The position numbers and the translations under genes are program-made. A DNA stretch of 64,000 nucleotides, from NCBI RefSeq assembly GCF_002931235.1, contig NZ_PSTT01000009.1:62001-126000 (forward strand). The letters run 5' to 3'. The DNA is from Subtercola sp. Z020 (GTDB lineage: Bacteria > Actinomycetota > Actinomycetes > Actinomycetales > Microbacteriaceae). Shown here one piece after another: positions 1-8,250 of this stretch (the stretch's first letter is position 1; every line of letters begins with the position of its first letter). The notes below the pieces were generated by a model. It searched no databases. It saw nothing but the letters and a program-made list of their open reading frames with translations, and was not told the DNA's origin.

Positions 1-882
1 GCCCAGAGGGTAGCTCTGCCGCGTGAGACGGTTGGTGAGCACGCGGTTGCTCTCGTTCTCTTCGCACTCCGCATCCCACTGCACGCTGTGCGCGCTGCCC
101 CAGTCGCCGCCCCTGGCGGCCCCGACGTCGAGGGCGGCCTGCAGCACGGCCCCGGTGTTGTAGGGCGTACCGCGAACGATCGCGTTCTCCCAGCCGTCGC
201 CGAGGTACTGCTTTCGCCACTCGGGGTTCGACTCGAATCCGCCGGCGGCGAGAACCACCGACTCGGCGCGGAGCTCCTCGGTGCCATCCGCCGTCTCGGC
301 GGTGACGCCGACGACCCGGCCGCCCTCCGTGACCAGCCCGGTGACGGAGACGCCGTAGCGCACCGTGGTGCCGAGCCGTTCAGCGACCGCCGTGTGGTCG
401 CGGATGAGCCCTTCGCCGCCGTCGACGTTGCCGACGTGCAGCCCGCCCCAGAACAGGTACGACCCGTCGGCCCGCTCATAGGCCTGGCGTTCGTACATCA
501 GCCGGTACCGAACGCCGAGGGACTGCAGCCACCGCACGGCGGCCTGGCTCTCGTGCACGAGTACGTCGGTGAGGGCGGGGTCGTTCCGGCCCTGGGTGAC
601 CTTCGCGAGGTCGGCGGCGTACTCTTCGGGCGAGTACGGCGGCACCACGGTGCGGGCCTGGCGTTCGTCGGGCTCGACGAAGTCGCGCACGTCGTCGAGC
701 CCGTTGTGGTTGATGCGGGTCGCACCCGCCGTGTAGAAGCTGTTGCCGCCGGCCATGTCGGGCAGGCCCTTCTCGAGCAGCAGCACCCGCCGGCCGCGGG
801 TCGCGGCCGCATGGGCGGCACTGAATCCGGCGTTGCCGCCGCCGACGACGATGACGTCGTATTCGTCAGAGGTGTTCTGCAT
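1..882 (-). CDS. FAD-dependent fumarate reductase/tricarballylate dehydrogenase-like flavoprotein (partial, 3' end off window)
   Basis: The protein begins MQNTSDEYDVIVVGGGNAG, a dinucleotide-binding fold with GxGxxG, followed by an acidic residue (LLLEKG) and a GGNS segment where FAD is expected. An LAAGGFESN segment further on is typical of the FAD_binding_2 family (succinate dehydrogenase/fumarate reductase flavoprotein, tricarballylate dehydrogenase, 3-ketosteroid dehydrogenase). Only 294 codons are present; the frame is open to the left edge, so the substrate-binding domain is incomplete. An AGGAAGGA ribosome site precedes the ATG by 8 nt. It is the last visible gene of a minus-strand operon and overlaps the upstream MBL gene by 17 nt. 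A role oxidising a carboxylic-acid intermediate is inferred; the substrate is unknown. Confidence 0.85.
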   Translation of the reverse strand, partial: MQNTSDEYDVIVVGGGNAGFSAAHAAATRGRRVLLLEKGLPDMAGGNSFYTAGATRINHNGLDDVRDFVEPDERQARTVVPPYSPEEYAADLAKVTQGRNDPALTDVLVHESQAAVRWLQSLGVRYRLMYERQAYERADGSYLFWGGLHVGNVDGGEGLIRDHTAVAERLGTTVRYGVSVTGLVTEGGRVVGVTAETADGTEELRAESVVLAAGGFESNPEWRKQYLGDGWENAIVRGTPYNTGAVLQAALDVGAARGGDWGSAHSVQWDAECEENESNRVLTNRLTRQSYPLG

Positions 883-1732
883 GGGGGAGGTCCTTCCTGG
901 GGACGGGAGAGAGCTCGGTCCGGGTGAGGACGGAGTCGGGGGAGAGGGAGAAGATAAGGTCGTCCGTGCCCGGTACGGCAGGGTGGCGATCGGCGACCCG
1001 AGGATCGTGCCCGGGCACGATGACACCGTCTGCGCCGGCGAGCTCGACGAGTGTGTCGAAGGCGGCGTGCATCGCCGGCAGGGTGTGCACGATCGAGTAG
1101 GGCCGGTCGGTTTCGATGTTCTCGTAGAAGTGGCTGGCGTCTGCGGCGAGCACGACCACGCCGGCGGGAGTGTCGGCGCTGACGACCTGAAGCCCCGGGG
1201 TGTGGCCGCCGACCCGGCGCACACGCACGCCATCACCGACCGTGAAGTCACCGTCGTGCAGCACCAGCCGCCCCTCGGTGAGCAGCCCGGCGAGAGTGTC
1301 GAGGTCGTCGGGTTCGATCAGGTGGGGATTGGTGCCCCTGAGGGCGGCGGGGCTCATCCAGAAGTCGTACTCGCTCTGCTGCAGGTGCACCTGGGCGTTC
1401 GGAAAGTCGGTGACGGTTCCCGAGTGGTCGTAGTGCAGGTGCGAGAGCACGATGTGCTGCACCTCGTCGCGGTTGCGGCCGAGGCGCTCGACCAACTCGG
1501 CGGGCGAAGCGTGGTAGCTCCTCGCGCCGCGCTTCTCGGCGGTCGCGCGCGAGAAGCCGGTGTCGAACAGAACGACGTCGCCAGGCCGCCCGATCGCCCA
1601 CACGAAGTAGTCGATCGGGTAGTTCTCGTGGCAGGCGGCGTCATGGCCGTAGAAGTGTTCTCCGCGCTCCGACTGGGTGCGGCTGGCGTAACGCAAAGCG
1701 AAGACCCCCTGCGCCGGGTGCGGCATGCTCAC
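866..1732 (-). CDS. MBL-fold metallo-hydrolase, AHL-lactonase-like
   Basis: This 288-residue protein has the metallo-beta-lactamase signature HLHYDH at residues 98-103, plus later metal-site candidates in GGHTPG, AADASHF and VPGHDPR. The order matches the N-acyl homoserine lactonase (AiiA/AttM) subfamily. Zn-dependent hydrolysis of a lactone or ester is therefore likely. In this catabolic operon it is more probably a pathway lactonase than a quorum-quenching enzyme. The start is a GTG whose last bases form the TGA of the upstream dehydrogenase gene (GTGA, 4-nt overlap), so the two are translationally coupled. An internal ATG two codons later is an alternative start. Confidence 0.85.
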   Translation of the reverse strand: MSMPHPAQGVFALRYASRTQSERGEHFYGHDAACHENYPIDYFVWAIGRPGDVVLFDTGFSRATAEKRGARSYHASPAELVERLGRNRDEVQHIVLSHLHYDHSGTVTDFPNAQVHLQQSEYDFWMSPAALRGTNPHLIEPDDLDTLAGLLTEGRLVLHDGDFTVGDGVRVRRVGGHTPGLQVVSADTPAGVVVLAADASHFYENIETDRPYSIVHTLPAMHAAFDTLVELAGADGVIVPGHDPRVADRHPAVPGTDDLIFSLSPDSVLTRTELSPVPRKDLPHAEHL

Positions 1733-2631
1733 TGCGGCTGCTCCGATGCGAAGTGCAACTCCCGCCCGGTCCAGTGCTCCCAGAGGGTGACGAGTGCGGA
1801 GTAGTCCTTGCGGGCGAGGCCGCTGCTCATCGCGATCTCGTAGACCGAGTGGGCGCCCTGCAGGGCGAAGAGCGGCACGCGGTGCTGCTGGGCGAGGCTC
1901 AGCGCGAGGGTCGAGTCCTTCCGGGCCGCGTCCAGCGGCATGCCGCCCTCGTAATCTCCGCGGGCGACCCGCTCGGTGAGCCGGTGGGTGAGGGGGCGCA
2001 TCAGTCCGCCGTCGGGAGCCGCGAGCATCTGCGTCAGCTGGTCGAGGTCGACTCCCGTCGCCGCGGCCAGGCTCGCCGCCTCGGCGAGCACGACCATCAC
2101 GGCGTGTGCGACACCGTTGTTGATCACCTTCGCCGCCATCCCTGTACCGAGTTCACCGAAGTATTCACGCCGCGGTGCGATGGCGTCGAGGATGTCTGTG
2201 ACCCGGTCGATCACGGTCGTGTCGCCGCCGAGGAGAAGGGTGGCGGTACCGGAACTCATCTGGCCGACGCCCGAGAGTATGGCGGCGTCGATGATGGCCA
2301 GCCCATGGCCCCCCAGGATGCTCTGGCAACTCTGGATCGCGTCGGGCGTCGTCGTGCTCGTCTCGATCACCACGGCGCCGGCGGGGAGAAGCGCCGCCAG
2401 CGCCTCGCACGTACTGAGCGAGATGGCGGGGGTCGGCAGAGACAACACGACGACCGTCAGTCCAGTGAGTTCTTCGAGCGTGTCGACGGCAGTGAGGTTG
2501 TCGATGCGGTCGGCGAGCGAACGGCGTTCCGGGCTCGGGTCGAACGCGACGACGGGAGAATGGGCGGCGAGGCGGCCGGCGACGGCGAGGCCCATCTGGC
2601 CGAGCCCGCAGAGGCCGATCGTGGTGGTCAT
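1729..2631 (-). CDS. NAD(P)-dependent beta-hydroxyacid dehydrogenase (3-hydroxyisobutyrate dehydrogenase family)
   Basis: The N-terminus MTTTIGLCGLGQMG is a Rossmann motif (GxGxxG). Lys168 in GMAAKVINNG aligns with the catalytic lysine of the 6-phosphogluconate/3-hydroxyisobutyrate/tartronate-semialdehyde reductase family. The usual DAPVSGG substrate motif is changed to DAAILSG, so the substrate may be unusual. The 300-residue length is normal. The ATG at 2631 is preferred over one 11 codons upstream because AAAGGA lies 9 nt before it. The gene lies 40 bp downstream of the aldehyde dehydrogenase gene, suggesting that both act on one hydroxy-acid/semialdehyde intermediate. Confidence 0.87.
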   Translation of the reverse strand: MTTTIGLCGLGQMGLAVAGRLAAHSPVVAFDPSPERRSLADRIDNLTAVDTLEELTGLTVVVLSLPTPAISLSTCEALAALLPAGAVVIETSTTTPDAIQSCQSILGGHGLAIIDAAILSGVGQMSSGTATLLLGGDTTVIDRVTDILDAIAPRREYFGELGTGMAAKVINNGVAHAVMVVLAEAASLAAATGVDLDQLTQMLAAPDGGLMRPLTHRLTERVARGDYEGGMPLDAARKDSTLALSLAQQHRVPLFALQGAHSVYEIAMSSGLARKDYSALVTLWEHWTGRELHFASEQPQ

Positions 2632-2671
2632 GGTGGTGGGTCCTTTCTGGGTGGCCGACGGCATCCGGCCC

Positions 2672-4150
2672 TCAGGCCTGAATGGAGAACGGGTCGCGAA
2701 CCGAATCGGAGAGGTCGATCATCACGTTCTTGGTGCGCAGGTACTCTTCGATGGCCTCCACTCCCCGCTCGCGTCCGTAGCCGGACTTCTTGGTGCCGCC
2801 GAACGGTGCCTGGGCAGCGCTCGACCTGTAGGTGTTCACCCACACCGTGCCGGCGACGAGGCGCCGGGCGATCCGGTGCGCCCGGGAGAGGTCGTTCGTC
2901 CAGATGCCGGAGGCGAGGGCGAAGTCGGTGTTGTTGGCGATGCTGACGGCGTCGTCTTCGGTCTCGAATCGGATGATGCTCAGCACCGGCCCGAAGATCT
3001 CCTCCTGGGCGATCCGGGCCATCGGGTCGACGCCGGCGAAGACGGTGGGGCGCATGAACAGTCCCGGTGACAGGTCGGAGCCGGTCGGGCGTTCGCCGCC
3101 GCTCGTGATCGTCGCGCCGCTGTCGCGACCGGCGGCGATCATCGCTTCGATGCGTTCGAGCTGGGGCGCGTTCGCGACCGGACCCATCTGGGTCGTGTCG
3201 AGCGACGGGTCGCCGAGAACGATGTCGTCGGCCCGGGCGGACACCCGGGAGACCATCTCGTCGTACACGCCGGCCTGCACGAGGAGTCGGCTGCCGGCGA
3301 TACAGGTCTGCCCACCGGCTGCGAAGATTCCCGCGACCGCACCGATCACGGCCCTGTCGAGGTCGGCGTCGTCGAAGACGATGTTCGCCGACTTCCCGCC
3401 GAGCTCGAGCGTCACGGGAACCAGGGTTCTGGCGGCGGCCGCAGCGATGGCCTGGCCGGTGCCGACGCTGCCCGTGAAGCTGATCCGGCCGAGGCGCGGG
3501 TCGGAGGTGAGCGCCTCGCCGGCCTCCCTGCCCCCGGTGATGATGTTGACGACTCCGGGCGGGAAGCCGGCCTCTCTGACCAGGTCGCCGAGGCGCAGGG
3601 TGCTGCGGGGCGCGAGCTCTGAGGGCTTGATGACGACCGTGTTGCCCGCTGCGAGGGCGGGTGCCAGCTTGTTGGCCAGCAGCTGCAGGGGCGAGTTCCA
3701 GGCGGTGATCAGCGCGGCCACCCCGAGGGGTTCGCGCACGGTGTAGTCGAACGAGTCGTAGCTGTCGAGCGGAATGGTGTGCCCGAAGATCTTGTCGGCC
3801 ATGCCGGCGAAGAAGCGGTAGTTGCGGGCGGCGAAGTGCGCCTGGGTGCGGGTCTCCCGCAGCAGCTTGCCGTTGTCGTCGGTCTCGAGCTGGGCGAGCT
3901 CGTCGGCGTGGCCGTCGATGAGGTCGGCGAGCGCGTTCATCAACCGGGCGCGCTCGACGCCGGGAGTGCGTTGCCAGACCGTCGTGAAGGCGTTCTCGGC
4001 CGCAGTGACTGCGTCGTGCACCTGCTCGGCGGTGGCGTCTGAGACCATCGCGTTCGTCTGCCCGGTGAGGGGGTTCACCACGCTCAGTGCGTGGGCAGGA
4101 TCGAGGGCGGGCTTCTGCCCGTCGATCAGCATGCGGTAGTGCTCGGTCAT
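2672..4150 (-). CDS. NAD(P)+-dependent aldehyde dehydrogenase
   Basis: The 492-residue protein has every hallmark of a classical ALDH: Asn152 in AWNSP, Lys175 in IKPSE, the NAD site FTGSVGTG, the general base Glu249 in ELGGKS and the nucleophile Cys283 in GQTC. It oxidises an aldehyde or semialdehyde to the acid; the substrate cannot be read from the sequence. It overlaps the upstream hydrolase gene by 4 nt (ATGA), indicating co-translation. Family relatives include 5-carboxymethyl-2-hydroxymuconate semialdehyde and betaine aldehyde dehydrogenases. Confidence 0.93.
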   Translation of the reverse strand: MTEHYRMLIDGQKPALDPAHALSVVNPLTGQTNAMVSDATAEQVHDAVTAAENAFTTVWQRTPGVERARLMNALADLIDGHADELAQLETDDNGKLLRETRTQAHFAARNYRFFAGMADKIFGHTIPLDSYDSFDYTVREPLGVAALITAWNSPLQLLANKLAPALAAGNTVVIKPSELAPRSTLRLGDLVREAGFPPGVVNIITGGREAGEALTSDPRLGRISFTGSVGTGQAIAAAAARTLVPVTLELGGKSANIVFDDADLDRAVIGAVAGIFAAGGQTCIAGSRLLVQAGVYDEMVSRVSARADDIVLGDPSLDTTQMGPVANAPQLERIEAMIAAGRDSGATITSGGERPTGSDLSPGLFMRPTVFAGVDPMARIAQEEIFGPVLSIIRFETEDDAVSIANNTDFALASGIWTNDLSRAHRIARRLVAGTVWVNTYRSSAAQAPFGGTKKSGYGRERGVEAIEEYLRTKNVMIDLSDSVRDPFSIQA

Positions 4151-5445
4151 CGGTGTTCGATCTCCTTCAGTGCGCGCTCGAAGTGCCGAGCGAACAGCTC
4201 GGGGTTCTCGGCCATGGGAAAGTGGCCGAGTTGCGGCATGGGCCAGAAGGTGGCGCCGGGGATGCGGGCGGCGGTCGCCTCCGACATCGCCGGTGTGCAG
4301 GAGTAGTCGTACTCACCGGTCATCATCACGACCGGGCAGGCTGCCGTGTCGATGAGGGGAACCCGCTCGGTGCCGTCCCAGTCGCCGCTGTAGAAGTCGA
4401 TGTCGCCTGCGAAGGTCGAGAACCCGCCCTGCGAGTAACCCCACCAGACCTTGCGGCGGTACTGTTCGGGGCTCTGCGGTGCCATCAGGCCGTAGACCCA
4501 TTCGGGAACGAAGAGCGATTCGTTGACGAGCGGATGCTTCGCCCACGCCACCTTTCGACCGTTGACCTTCTCGCTGGCTTCGCAGGCGATGACGCCGCCC
4601 AGGATGTCGGAGGCACGGTAGGCCAGCTCGAGGCAGATCTCGCCGCCCATGGAGGAACCGCTGACGATCGGTGACGAGAGGCCGAGGGCGTCGACGACGG
4701 CGAGCACCGTGCTGGCGTAGAGCTCCGTCGTCAGCGAGTAGCCGCCGATGACCCGGTTCGGAAACGGGTCGGAACGGCCGTGGCCCGGCAGGTCGAAGGC
4801 GACCAGTCGGTGATCGGCGGTGAGCGCGTCGTTGCTCATCAGGTCGTGGTACTGCCGGCCGTCGGCACCCGCCGTGTGCAGCAGCAACACATCCCGGCCC
4901 TGGCCGCGTTCTTCGTAGTAGACGTCGACAGGCTCGCCCTCGATCTGCGCGGTCACATACCCGCCGCGGAGGGACGACTTCTTCGAGACCGCCGAGCCCG
5001 GCTCGACCGGGTCGGAGAGCTCGGCTGTCGTGACGCCGTTCGCCACGGCCCTACCGATCTCGAGAACCCGGCGGAACAGATGCGCGCTCTGCGCCATCGC
5101 CAGTTCACTGCCGACCACGCTCGCCGACGGTACCCGCATCAGCATGCCGAAGAAGTTCTGGTAGGCCGGCGGCGGGGGGAGGTGGAAGAAGCGGTTCCAG
5201 TCCGCGAGGTCTGCCGCCAGGCTGAAGGCCGCGGGGCCCTCCGGTGCAACGAGCGTGCCGCCCTCGAAGCGGAACGGTGCGCGCAGGTCATCGTCGGCGA
5301 CCACGATGTCGAAGCCGACGGTCGCAGAGGCGGCGAGTTGGCTGAGTTCGACGTCGTTCGCGCAGGCTGCCGACCACGCGCGCAGGTTCTCGGCGTCGAA
5401 GAGGTGGCGGGCGGGAGCTTCGCCGTTCACGGTCCGGTCAGGCAT
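4147..5445 (-). CDS. Alpha/beta hydrolase with N-terminal SCP2-like domain (fusion)
   Basis: Residues from about 175 form an alpha/beta hydrolase. The oxyanion strand is LLLHTAG, the nucleophile elbow is GSSMGG (Ser265), MMTGEYDYS probably supplies the acid, and LGHFPM supplies the histidine. The first ~140 residues are separate, with a FEGGTLVAPEGPAAFSL stretch and W/F-rich segments that resemble an SCP2/sterol-carrier fold. The fusion suggests a bulky or hydrophobic ester or ketone substrate. It overlaps the transporter gene by 8 nt and the ALDH gene by 4 nt. The hydrolase fold is certain; the SCP2 assignment is by eye. Confidence 0.85.
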   Translation of the reverse strand: MPDRTVNGEAPARHLFDAENLRAWSAACANDVELSQLAASATVGFDIVVADDDLRAPFRFEGGTLVAPEGPAAFSLAADLADWNRFFHLPPPPAYQNFFGMLMRVPSASVVGSELAMAQSAHLFRRVLEIGRAVANGVTTAELSDPVEPGSAVSKKSSLRGGYVTAQIEGEPVDVYYEERGQGRDVLLLHTAGADGRQYHDLMSNDALTADHRLVAFDLPGHGRSDPFPNRVIGGYSLTTELYASTVLAVVDALGLSSPIVSGSSMGGEICLELAYRASDILGGVIACEASEKVNGRKVAWAKHPLVNESLFVPEWVYGLMAPQSPEQYRRKVWWGYSQGGFSTFAGDIDFYSGDWDGTERVPLIDTAACPVVMMTGEYDYSCTPAMSEATAARIPGATFWPMPQLGHFPMAENPELFARHFERALKEIEHR

Positions 5446-6772
5446 GGGTCTTCGATTCGGTCGGGGTGGCCACCCATTTGCGGCCCGGGCGGGTCGCGAA
5501 GAAGACGGCGATGAAGGTGAGGATGCTGACGACGATCAGGTAGGGCGGCAGTACCGTCGCCGCGCCGAGCCCGGTGGCCAGCAGGGAGGTCAGAATGAGG
5601 GGGGCGAAGCCACCACCGAGAATGGCGCCGACCTGGTAGCCGAGGGAGGCGCCGCTGTATCGCACCTCGGGGGAGAACATCTCGGCGAACAGCGTTGCCA
5701 TCGGCCCGTACATCAGAGGATGGATGATCGAGAGCCCGATGAGGGAGGAGATCGCCAGCACCCAGATGGAGTGGTTGGCGTCGTTGATGATGAAGAACGG
5801 GTACGCGAACGCGGCGAAGAGCACCGCGCCGGTGAGGAAGACCTTTCGGCGCCCGATCCGGTCGGAGAGAGAGGCGGCGAGCGGGATGGTGCCCACCTCG
5901 ATCGCGCCGGCGACGGCCACGATGGCCAACACCGCTCCGCGGTCGAGCCCGAGCGTGACGGTGCCGTAGGTGAGGATGAAGGTCGCGAAGAGGTAGAAGT
6001 TCACGAACGGTGCCAGGCAGGAGCCGATCGCGAGCAGGATGTTCAGAGGGTGCTTGCGGATCGCATCGAGGATCGGCAGCTTCGACTGCTTGCCGGCCTC
6101 CTTCACCTCCTGGAACTCGGGCGACTCGATGATGCGCAGGCGGATCACCAGGCCGACGATCACCAGCACGGCGCTGAGCAGGAACGGGATGCGCCAGCCC
6201 CAGCTGAGGAACTGCTCCTGTGGGAGGGAGGCGAACGCACCGAAGGCGATGGTGGCCAGAACCAGCCCGGCGGGGGAGCCCGCCTGCGTCCAGCTGCCGG
6301 CGAGTCCGCGCTTGTTCTCGGGCGAGTGCTCGACAGACATCAGCACCGCTCCGCCCCACTCCCCGCCGACGGCGAAGCCCTGGATCAGGCGGAAGACCAC
6401 GAGCAGTATCGGCGCGAGCACGCCGACCTGCGCATAGCTCGGCAGCAGGCCGATCGCGACCGTCGCCGCGCCCATCCCCACGAGGCTGTAGATCAGCATC
6501 GACTTTCGGCCGACCTTGTCTCCGAAGTGGCCGAACACGATGCCGCCGATCGGCCGCGCGAGGAACCCGGCAGCGAAGGCGCCGAACGCCGCGATCGTGC
6601 CGGCGAGACTCGAGAAGCCGGGGAAGAAGAGCGTGTTGAACACCAGCGCGGAGGCGGTGCCGTAGAGGAAGAAGTCGTACCATTCCACGGTGGTGCCGAT
6701 GAAGCTGGCAAAGATCACTCGTCGGGCCATGGCTGGCGAATACGCCGGTGCGGCCGGAACGCTGCTCATCAT
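5438..6772 (-). CDS. MFS transporter, metabolite:H+ symporter (MHS) family
   Basis: The 444-residue, 12-helix membrane protein has the loop 2-3 motif FGDKVGRK, an acidic WYDFFLYG segment in helix 1 and the GGEWGGAVLM segment characteristic of the MHS family (shikimate, citrate, tricarballylate, proline/betaine symporters). It is the first gene of the operon and probably imports an organic acid for the downstream enzymes. GAAAGG lies 5 nt before the first ATG of an ATGATG pair (6772) and 8 nt before the second (6769). A longer upstream reading frame has no ribosome site and is rejected. Confidence 0.9.
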   Translation of the reverse strand: MMSSVPAAPAYSPAMARRVIFASFIGTTVEWYDFFLYGTASALVFNTLFFPGFSSLAGTIAAFGAFAAGFLARPIGGIVFGHFGDKVGRKSMLIYSLVGMGAATVAIGLLPSYAQVGVLAPILLVVFRLIQGFAVGGEWGGAVLMSVEHSPENKRGLAGSWTQAGSPAGLVLATIAFGAFASLPQEQFLSWGWRIPFLLSAVLVIVGLVIRLRIIESPEFQEVKEAGKQSKLPILDAIRKHPLNILLAIGSCLAPFVNFYLFATFILTYGTVTLGLDRGAVLAIVAVAGAIEVGTIPLAASLSDRIGRRKVFLTGAVLFAAFAYPFFIINDANHSIWVLAISSLIGLSIIHPLMYGPMATLFAEMFSPEVRYSGASLGYQVGAILGGGFAPLILTSLLATGLGAATVLPPYLIVVSILTFIAVFFATRPGRKWVATPTESKTHA

Positions 6773-7069
6773 TGAAACCTTTCGTCGTCGAAAGAACGTC
6801 GCTGTATAAATCTGTATACATCTGAACACAGACGGCGTGACAGCACAACCCCTATGTCGGGCACGTTTGCGAGGCCCCGCGGCGGCAAAGCGGCCCGCTG
6901 GCGGAACCCCGGCCCGTTCGGCGCCCCCGCACGCGTCGTCGGGGGTGCGGGGTGGCGCAACGAATCGTTCTCCCTCGGGAAACGGGCGCGCAATGGCGAT
7001 CGATGAGGCTGAAGAGGCTCCTGCACCTCTTTCCGCACCATTCGATGCTCTACGACAGTTGGAGAACCC
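6773..7069. other. Divergent intergenic region
   Basis: This gap separates the minus-strand MHS operon from the plus-strand lipoprotein gene. It contains the long palindrome at 6802-6831, close upstream of the transporter gene. From about 6840 to 7060 I see no conserved element or credible gene; short plus-strand frames lack ribosome sites. Both promoters must lie here, but no clean consensus promoter could be fixed. Confidence 0.6.
6802..6831. promoter_or_regulatory. 30-bp palindrome centred on TGTATACA (candidate GntR/HutC-type operator)
   Basis: The core TGTATACA (6813-6820) is a perfect palindrome. The flanks extend it symmetrically, with CTGT at the left end and ACAG at the right end, giving 30 bp with one shared centre at 6816.5. 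CTGTATA also recurs with a 10-bp period (6802 and 6812). The GT-AT-AC core fits operators of HutC/UTRA-type GntR proteins, one of which is encoded at 8251-9051. It lies 30 bp upstream of the transporter start. Assignment to that regulator is inferred. Confidence 0.6.
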
Positions 7070-8248
7070 ATGCCCACCCACCCCCGGCGCATCGCCGCCT
7101 CGGTCAGCGCTCTCGCCGCGACCGCCCTGCTGCTCAGTGCCTGTTCGACCGGATCATCGTCGTCTGCCGAGACGCCGGCGGCATCCCTCACCGTCGGTGA
7201 CGTCGACCTCGCGGCAGCGGGCTGCCCGGCGAACGTGGTCATCCAGACCGGTTGGAACCCCGAAGCCGAGCACGGGCACCTGTACGAACTGCTCGGCGAC
7301 GACTACACGGTCGACGCGGGGAAGAAGGTCGTGTCAGGCCCGCTGATGTCGAAGGGCTCGTACACCGGCGTGAACGTCGAGATCCGCGCGGGCGGCCCGG
7401 CCACGGGGTACCAGACGGTGACGAGCCTGCTGTACTCCGACCCGAGTATCACGCTCGGCTATGTGTCGACAGACGAGTCGATCTCGCAGTCCGGCACGAT
7501 GCCGACCACCGCGGTGTTCGCGTCGCACGACATCAGCCCGCTGATGATCATGTGGGACCCGGCGACCTACCCCGACGTGAAGGACATCGACGGCCTGGTC
7601 AAGGCGGGGGCGATCATCCGCTACTTCGGCGGTACCGCGTACATGTCGTATCTCACTTCTGCAGGCATCATCCCCGTCGACCAGACCGACGGCTCGTACG
7701 ACGGCACGCCGGCCGCCTACGTCGCGTCGGGCGGCAAGGATGCCCAGCAGGGCTATGCCTCCGCCGAGCCCTACGTGTACCAGAACGAGGTGCAGGCCTG
7801 GCAGAAGCCGGTCGCCTACCAGTTGGTGGACGACCTCGGCTTTCGGCCCTACCAGGACCCGGTCGTCGTTCGAAGCGCCGACATCGGTACGCAGTCGTCG
7901 TGCCTGAAGGCACTGGTGCCCGTGCTGCAGCAGGCCGAGGTCGACTACTTCGCCGCTCCGGATGCTGCCAACGCCCTCATCCTGGACCTGGTCGACCAGT
8001 ACGACACCGGCTGGGTCTACACGAAGGGTGTGGCCGACTACTCGGTGAAGACGATGGTCGACGAGAAGATCTCGGGCAACGGCGACAACGGCACCATCGG
8101 TGACTTCGACGAAGCCCGGGTGCAGGACCTGATCGACAAGGTGCTGCCGGTCTACCAGTCGCAGGGCATCACGCCTGCTGAGGGGCTCGCACCCGGCGAC
8201 CTCGTGACGAACGAGTTCATCGACACGTCGATCGGGATGGCCGGCTGA
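7070..8248 (+). CDS. Orphan ABC substrate-binding lipoprotein, NMT1/SsuA-like
   Basis: The signal peptide ends in the lipobox LLLSAC (Cys25), and the mature 367 residues follow the NMT1/THI5-like periplasmic-binding plan (nitrate, sulfonate or pyrimidine-precursor type). It should be anchored outside the membrane and bind a small organic ligand. No permease or ATPase gene is adjacent: the gene is followed after 2 bp by the convergent GntR gene. It is divergent from the MHS operon across the palindrome at 6802-6831, so the two are probably co-regulated. Without its own translocator it may serve a distant ABC system or act as a sensor. Confidence 0.85.
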   Translation: MPTHPRRIAASVSALAATALLLSACSTGSSSSAETPAASLTVGDVDLAAAGCPANVVIQTGWNPEAEHGHLYELLGDDYTVDAGKKVVSGPLMSKGSYTGVNVEIRAGGPATGYQTVTSLLYSDPSITLGYVSTDESISQSGTMPTTAVFASHDISPLMIMWDPATYPDVKDIDGLVKAGAIIRYFGGTAYMSYLTSAGIIPVDQTDGSYDGTPAAYVASGGKDAQQGYASAEPYVYQNEVQAWQKPVAYQLVDDLGFRPYQDPVVVRSADIGTQSSCLKALVPVLQQAEVDYFAAPDAANALILDLVDQYDTGWVYTKGVADYSVKTMVDEKISGNGDNGTIGDFDEARVQDLIDKVLPVYQSQGITPAEGLAPGDLVTNEFIDTSIGMAG

Positions 8249-8250
8249 CG

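Noticed and set aside
866-1732. Quorum-quenching AHL lactonase as a definite function
   Set aside because: The fold and HxHxDH motif fit, but the gene is embedded in a catabolic operon; a pathway lactonase is more likely.
5255-6775. 506-codon plus-strand open frame opposite the MHS transporter gene
   Set aside because: Highly charged low-complexity translation with no domain, ribosome site or codon bias; it mirrors the real membrane-protein gene on the other strand.
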